Assembly: GCA_025642075.2 (NCBI GenBank)
Contig: JAODUO010000042.1
Location: 365,001-429,000 of the forward strand
DNA from: Ridgeia piscesae
Taxonomy: Eukaryota > Annelida > Polychaeta > Sabellida > Siboglinidae
Reading direction: 5' to 3'
Length of the DNA: 64,000 nt
Made by a program: the position numbers and the translations under genes
Notes under the pieces: model-generated
Told to the model about the DNA's origin: nothing
The model's input: only the letters and a program-made list of their open reading frames with translations
Databases searched by the model: none
In this document: in pieces, positions 58,641 through 64,000 of the stretch
Layout of the letters: the number at the start of each line of letters is the position of its first letter
How positions within the stretch are numbered: position 1 is the stretch's first letter

Positions 58641-61600
58641 ACAGAAATGATCATCGCAAATGGCAAATATGATAACCAGTCCACTTACTGTACTAACCAG
58701 CTTTGTGATGTTGCACAAAACTTCACACATGCAAGTGTAATAAACCAAATTTGCTGCGTACCCCTTTTGATAAAAGCGGCACCTGGTGTGACAAGGAGAT
58801 ACTGCAATCACTACTACTGCAGTTACTCGCTAGGGGCGTTCGCGCGTATACATACGTTTTGCGTAGGCGTGTTTACCAGTACGCCTGCATGAATTACGTC
58901 CATTAAATAATTCATAACTTGTGTTGTAGAAAGACAACGAACATGTGATTGAAGTTACCTGGCATTGTAGATTACTTTTTTCTGAACGCTTCGAGTGCAC
59001 GGCATCTGTGTTGACAGGCGGGCTATGCCTGGCTATGCCTATCGGTGTCACCGCGTGGGCAGTAGTAAAAAGTGGGATATGTTTTTCCTTTGGCTTTGGC
59101 TTGGCATACCTGCCTTTAGGGGCTAAGTTTGGCTCGCTGAATTTGGACTGAGTTAGGGCCAGAATGGTAGGAGGTTGTAATACAAAGGAGTTATAGGATT
59201 GTTTGGGACTAAGAGTTTGACAACATTTTGGGACATGGGTCATGAGTAAAACGGATTAGCAAGTCTGCAGAAAAGGAAATTACTAATAAACAACAAATTC
59301 GGGGAGCAAAGAATCCACATGACGCAACACGATCGTATAACTTGTCTAGACTTATTGAAAAAACAACCGTAACGTATAACAAAATATTGCGGTGCGTGCA
59401 TTACTTTTATAATATATATTCATTAATTTTAGATACTCCGTGGTTATGATGTTTACGCGTATAGTATGTATATTACATACACATGTACAAACTACCTAGA
59501 ATGTAATCCATGCCTGATTTTATGGACCTAAGCGGCTCGTGAAAGAACGAAAGCAACACGTATGTCGCCAACACGTTGACACAATATTAGTAATAATTAA
59601 TCCCATAGAGGGCGGATATTAGTGGTGTAAAAAACCTGGTGGATAATATTAGAGTTTCAAAAACGGTAAAAACAGTAAGTAGTTGCAAGTAAGTGGTGCC
59701 AGAAAATCAACAGCAAGCTCATTATAACAGTTTGTTATTATAATTGTTCAACTTTAGTGTGCTAAATTAACCGTATTATGAGTAGTGTTGTTGACTTTTG
59801 GAGATGCGCCATACGATGTCCCACAAAAACTAGGATTCAGGTTTGAGCTCGGCCACCGTTGTAATGCCGGTAATGCTGTCGACGCCAATGACAATGTCAA
59901 TGATCAATTCAATTCATTTTTAATCGCCAATATTCCTGCAGTAACAGTGCATTTACCTGGGCTTTGCCTGGGAGCGTGACGGTGTCCGAGATGACTCCAG
60001 AAGTTGGCGGAGTGGTCGCGTTAGAAATATCCAACATATTTTCTCAAGACGGAGTCTCAATTATGACGTCAGCCAGTACGCACACAAACCCCAACCAATA
60101 TTACTAAGAAACGCAGTATTATGTAAAAGAGAAAATTAACTCTAAATACGTCGCTGACACTGTAATTTTACAGTGTCAAACACTACGAACTCATGTGTTT
60201 TTGTCCTTAGCCGCCTTAGCTTAAACTCAGTCAAAGTCAAACAAAAGCCGAAACGTGCACCGAGATCCAGCAAAAACAGAGGTGGTTTAAATAGCTATTA
60301 AACTGTTACTATTGATTCCAATATCTGTAATTGAATAGAAAGTGTTCATAAAATAACCATTTCAAATACAATGAAACATTATCCTAAATGGTAGTTTAAC
60401 AGAATGCAAAAAATAACCATGTCAAATTTTCATAAAAAGTTAGCATAATATTGTTTAGTAAATGTATACATAATCGGTATATATAATCGGTGTAGACCAG
60501 ACGATAAGTAAAACAAAACAAGCCAGGGATGCTATTAATGGTAGGCATTAGTCGTATTACCAATAAGTGTGGGAATGGGGTAAGTGGATGATGCTGTGGA
60601 TCACCTGTTTCCACACAGCTGGAATTCCACTGGGGCAGTTATGATATTGCCCCTCAGTGAATCTTAAATTATAGCAGCACGGCATAGACAAAAATGTCAA
60701 TAGCATAATCCCACAGTCTTCTTCAGAGCAAGCAGTGTCACAGTGAATTGAGCAGAGATGCTGAAGTTGTGGACATTATAGTGCTGTGGTGGCAAAAATG
60801 CTCAAATGCACCCCCTCTTTTCCCATATCATGATCAGATGTAAGACCACAATAAGGTGTTCGTCCGCCATTCCCCAACCAAAGAGTACCCTTTAAAAGCA
60901 GCATTATGCAGGTTGTCTGAATATGTAGTGTGGAGTGATTAGAAATGATGTTTTCGTGCATCGTGGCATCAGAGCTGTCGAATTACGACAGCTGTCAGTC
61001 GGTGCATTTCTGCATATTAATACAGTTGTCATTTTGCTTGGTGATGTAATCAGGGGCAATCCGTGGGTGGTTCAAGCAGAAATGGAGGGGTGTTTGAAAG
61101 AAGTTTGTGGGAGCCTGAGGTATTAAAAGTTCACAAATTTTTCACAGAACTTCTGTCTATGGAGGGTAAATATGCTGTGAAATTGTCAATAACAGAGCTC
61201 TTCAAGATTAATAGGAAATGAAGGAAACGTTATAATGGTCGCCTATGGAAAATGCAAATATGGTCTGACACCATCAGAGACAGCGGAGTCAGAGCAGTGC
61301 TGAAGCTTAGGTTCTCACAAGCCCTAATTTTTAATTCCTAGCCATATTTCAGGTTTCTTACATGAATAGTTTTCAGACTTGCTTTGTTTTGAGAACCAGT
61401 AAACCTGAAAGGAATAGGTACATCAGTTATCTGAATCTATAATATTTTTATGTTGTAACATAAACACTGCTTATGTAACACATAATCCATTGTAAACATA
61501 CATGAAATGATAAGCACAGCACTGCACTAATAATACCACTGAAACTGCATTTAGAATCATGACTCCTTTTTCGATATTATAACTGTTAACATGTTTATCA

Positions 61601-62714
61601 GTCAATCAATCAATAGATCAACTAGTCAAATAACCAGCCAATCACGTCTAAATATTTACTGGTAACACAAACTTAAATTAATATTATCTCTGTGGGTGTT
61701 GATTGTATAACTAATGCATTTGTTTTTATCACCACTGTTTAATATAAGCATTATATGTGCACCTGTATACTTGGTATGGTATCTGTTCACATATAATACT
61801 GTATCAAGTGCATTAAGGGGATAAATGCTGCGGAAATGCTTTATCAACGTGGTTGGTAATTAAGAAGAGGACTCAAAAAATTTACTCTTGGCAAAATATG
61901 ACGGCATGTAAATACTTCATAGTTAATTAATTATCAGTTAATAATGTTGCAATATATAACGTTGGTTTACATGTTTCAGAGCAAGCAAGTGTGTAAACAA
62001 ACCGACTTCTCGACAAGACGCATCAGAGCACAATACAACAAAAGGCAGGTTCAGTGAAGCCTGTGGGTTATCTGTCTAAACACGTTGTCTCAATCAATAC
62101 CTCTAGTTCTGTGGTTTTTGAACTACTGAAGCCGCACCTGCGTTGGGTGCATTGTCTGTTTCATTGTCTAATTTCTAGGCCTTTGTTCGAATGTATTGCA
62201 TACAAATTAGGATCAAGAGAACTCTGCTTGTTACAACGTGGGCGTTTGACCTGCTAGAACTTGATGCTTTAGTTTTCTTTAGACACGCTACTCATTCAGG
62301 TGCTGTTATTTTACTGGTCATTTTGGGAAAGAAAATGACAATAGCAATCCCGCTATTCAAATATCCATAAAATTGTGTGTTCATGCGCATAATGCTGTCC
62401 AATGTCCATTGTAATGACTCTTAACTGATCTAAACTAAGGTAGGCCATTGGGACACATCACGAGGTCCACATTTTGTAAACAAAGTTATGAAACACCAAA
62501 ATCCTCAAATTGAATAAATATCTTAACTTCGCCATAAACTATGACAGGCTTTGTATGGGTGTCAAACCAACAAGTCTACCATACACGGAGGCACTGAGCT
62601 AAGGTCTGTTGTGTGGCTCATATGCAAAGTTCAGCAGAAATCATGCACTTTGTTTGAATAAAAACATAATTTGGCACATAATCAGAACTCACAGATATAA
62701 ATGATTTAACAAAG
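58641..62714. other. Intergenic region between divergent genes
   Basis: No supported exon or RNA gene. Open frames up to about 140 codons occur but lack splice context or recognisable domains. A small palindrome AGCTGTCGAATTACGACAGCT-like sequence lies at about 60972-60993. Confidence 0.4.
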
Positions 62715-62884
62715 GGGACATATCTGAATTTGCTATGAATATCATTCGTGGGTATTACTAAAATGGCAACCAAAACTAGTTTTCTCTGTATCTTTGCCTC
62801 AGAATGTACGTTTCCAGGGATACCGACTTCCAATATTTTATCACTGGTCTTGTCGAATTATAGCCATCTTTAGAATGTAACATA

Positions 62885-62953
<69 letters not shown>

Positions 62954-63124
62954 CTGATGGTTAAAGATGCTGATGTGAATGTCAGACAAGACCAGTGATA
63001 AAATATTGGAAGTCGGTATCCCTGGAAACGTACATTCTGAGGCAAAGATACAGAGAAAACTAGTTTTGGTTGCCATTTTAGTAATACCCACGAATGATAT
63101 TCATAGCAAATTCAGATATGTCCC
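62715..63124. repeat. Perfect 140-bp inverted repeat around a (TA)n core
   Basis: Left arm 62715-62854 and right arm 62985-63124 are identical in reverse complement over all 140 bases. The 130-bp spacer contains about 60 bp of pure TA (62888-62949) plus imperfectly matching flanks. The arms start GGGACATATCTGAATTTG. The arms are not simple sequence. Confidence 0.96.
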
Positions 63125-63126
<2 letters not shown>

Positions 63127-63204
<78 letters not shown>

Positions 63205-63257
63205 AGAAAAAATTCACTGTATTTGTAAAATAAAATAAAATTATGTGATTATTATTT

Positions 63258-63302
<45 letters not shown>
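63127..63302. repeat. Two (TA)n microsatellites
   Basis: Pure TA at about 63127-63202 and 63262-63302, immediately beyond the inverted repeat, separated by AAATAAAATAAAA-rich sequence. Confidence 0.93.
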
Positions 63303-63306
<4 letters not shown>

Positions 63307-63748
63307 AAAATAAATCGGATATGAATTATGAAATTATATATATATATATATTGTGTGTCAAAATATAAGTTTTCCTTGTAAACGATTTCAGATATGTTAT
63401 TTTTGGCCTTGTCCGACATTCATATTCGCCGTTTTAGAAAATATATGTCCCATGTTTCGTACTTTTATAAAAAAAAAGTAGGATTCGACAGAAAGATACA
63501 GTCATTTGCTATACTACTATTCTGACATGCTGTAAGATGACTCGTTTACATTTTGATTCAGCGATACCCACAACATCGCCGCCCGCGTTCTTGGAAGCGC
63601 TTAATTGAGTACTTGTGGGAATTAACGCTAATGACTTGTGTTTATCGATTACACCCGCAGTGTGAATAATACACGCCGCCGATAAATAATACTCGTTGCC
63701 AATAACTGTGTCGTTGTGCAGGCGATTCGACACTCGAAGTTGGACGGA

Positions 63749-64000
63749 ATGGAGTTCAACTACACGGCGAGTGGACCCGTGCTCCCGGCGTCGCTACGGG
63801 GTGCCACTCCTCACTCGGAACCCACCATGGTGCAGTGTTCATCCATTGGCACGCCAACACTGTCGCGCGGAACTCCAGCGAACGTCGAAGGTGACACGCT
63901 ACCAGATGGAAGCATCGTGTCGCAAGACTCGATACTGACTAAACAAACCACAGACGAGGCAATGTCAGACAACAGCACATGCAAGAGGCCACGAAGTTCT
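63749..64000 (+). CDS. Unidentified gene, 5' coding exon, runs off the window
   Basis: An 84-codon open frame starts at ATG (context GACGGAATGG) and is still open at the window end. A splice acceptor TCGTTGTGCAG ends at 63721, so this may be a second exon with its start codon inside. The G+C and CpG content rises sharply here compared with the 5 kb upstream, as in real exons of this window. The peptide is Thr/Ser/Pro-rich, beginning MEFNYTASGPVLPASLRG and containing GTPTLSRGTP and CKRPRSS. It looks like a disordered N-terminus. I do not recognise the protein. It is transcribed away from TOGARAM1. Confidence 0.55.
   Translation, partial: MEFNYTASGPVLPASLRGATPHSEPTMVQCSSIGTPTLSRGTPANVEGDTLPDGSIVSQDSILTKQTTDEAMSDNSTCKRPRSS

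Noticed and set aside
58945..59151. 68-codon frame with membrane-like hydrophobic stretch
   Set aside because: No splice or promoter context, no recognised family, codon make-up like the surrounding non-coding DNA.
60600..61130. Possible Harbinger-type transposase remnant
   Set aside because: Scattered words looked suggestive, but no frame carries a recognisable catalytic motif and no terminal repeats were found.

Overview
This is a window of an animal (metazoan) nuclear genome. It has GT-AG introns, long AT-rich non-coding stretches, (CA)n/(TA)n/(GA)n microsatellites, minisatellites and several families of DNA transposons. I cannot name the species. The main gene is a cilium gene and the repeats look like those of a marine invertebrate, but that is inference.

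The backbone is one gene on the minus strand, from the ATG at 58369 to the stop at 12229. I reconstructed it exon by exon: 22 coding exons with phase-compatible GT-AG junctions give 5,361 coding bases (1,786 residues). The product is TOGARAM1/crescerin, a four-TOG-domain microtubule regulator of the ciliary axoneme. TOG1 and TOG2 lie in one 1,950-bp first coding exon. A low-complexity linker with a Gln/Glu-rich helix is spread over eleven exons, and TOG3 and TOG4 are built from ten small exons. Position 1 to 12 kb is downstream of it and holds repeats only. Position 58.4 to 63.7 kb is the upstream intergenic region. At 63749 a second, divergent plus-strand coding exon starts and runs off the window; I do not recognise it.

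Transposons fill much of the rest. A piggyBac element (38305-41173) with 12-bp inverted ends and TTAA on both sides sits in intron 4, antisense to the gene; its transposase is broken. Two inverted copies of a hAT-type element (5791-7788 and 50068-51624) each have a perfect 8-bp target duplication and subterminal GTACTCGAGTAC repeats, and both carry an older nested element. Other elements include a TTAA-flanked MITE (24245-24767), a long-TIR family in two copies (25899-26811, 54136-54984), a tRNA-derived SINE-like element (about 13576-13786) and two further dispersed families.

The most unusual signal is in how two TOGARAM1 introns have grown. In intron 5 a 33-bp unit repeated about 51 times, and in intron 17 a roughly 30-bp unit repeated about 43 times, are both copies of the 3' splice site of the exon next to them. 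Each intron therefore presents dozens of near-identical decoy acceptors, and use of any decoy would cause an immediate stop codon. Near the right edge is a perfect 140-bp inverted repeat around a (TA)n core.
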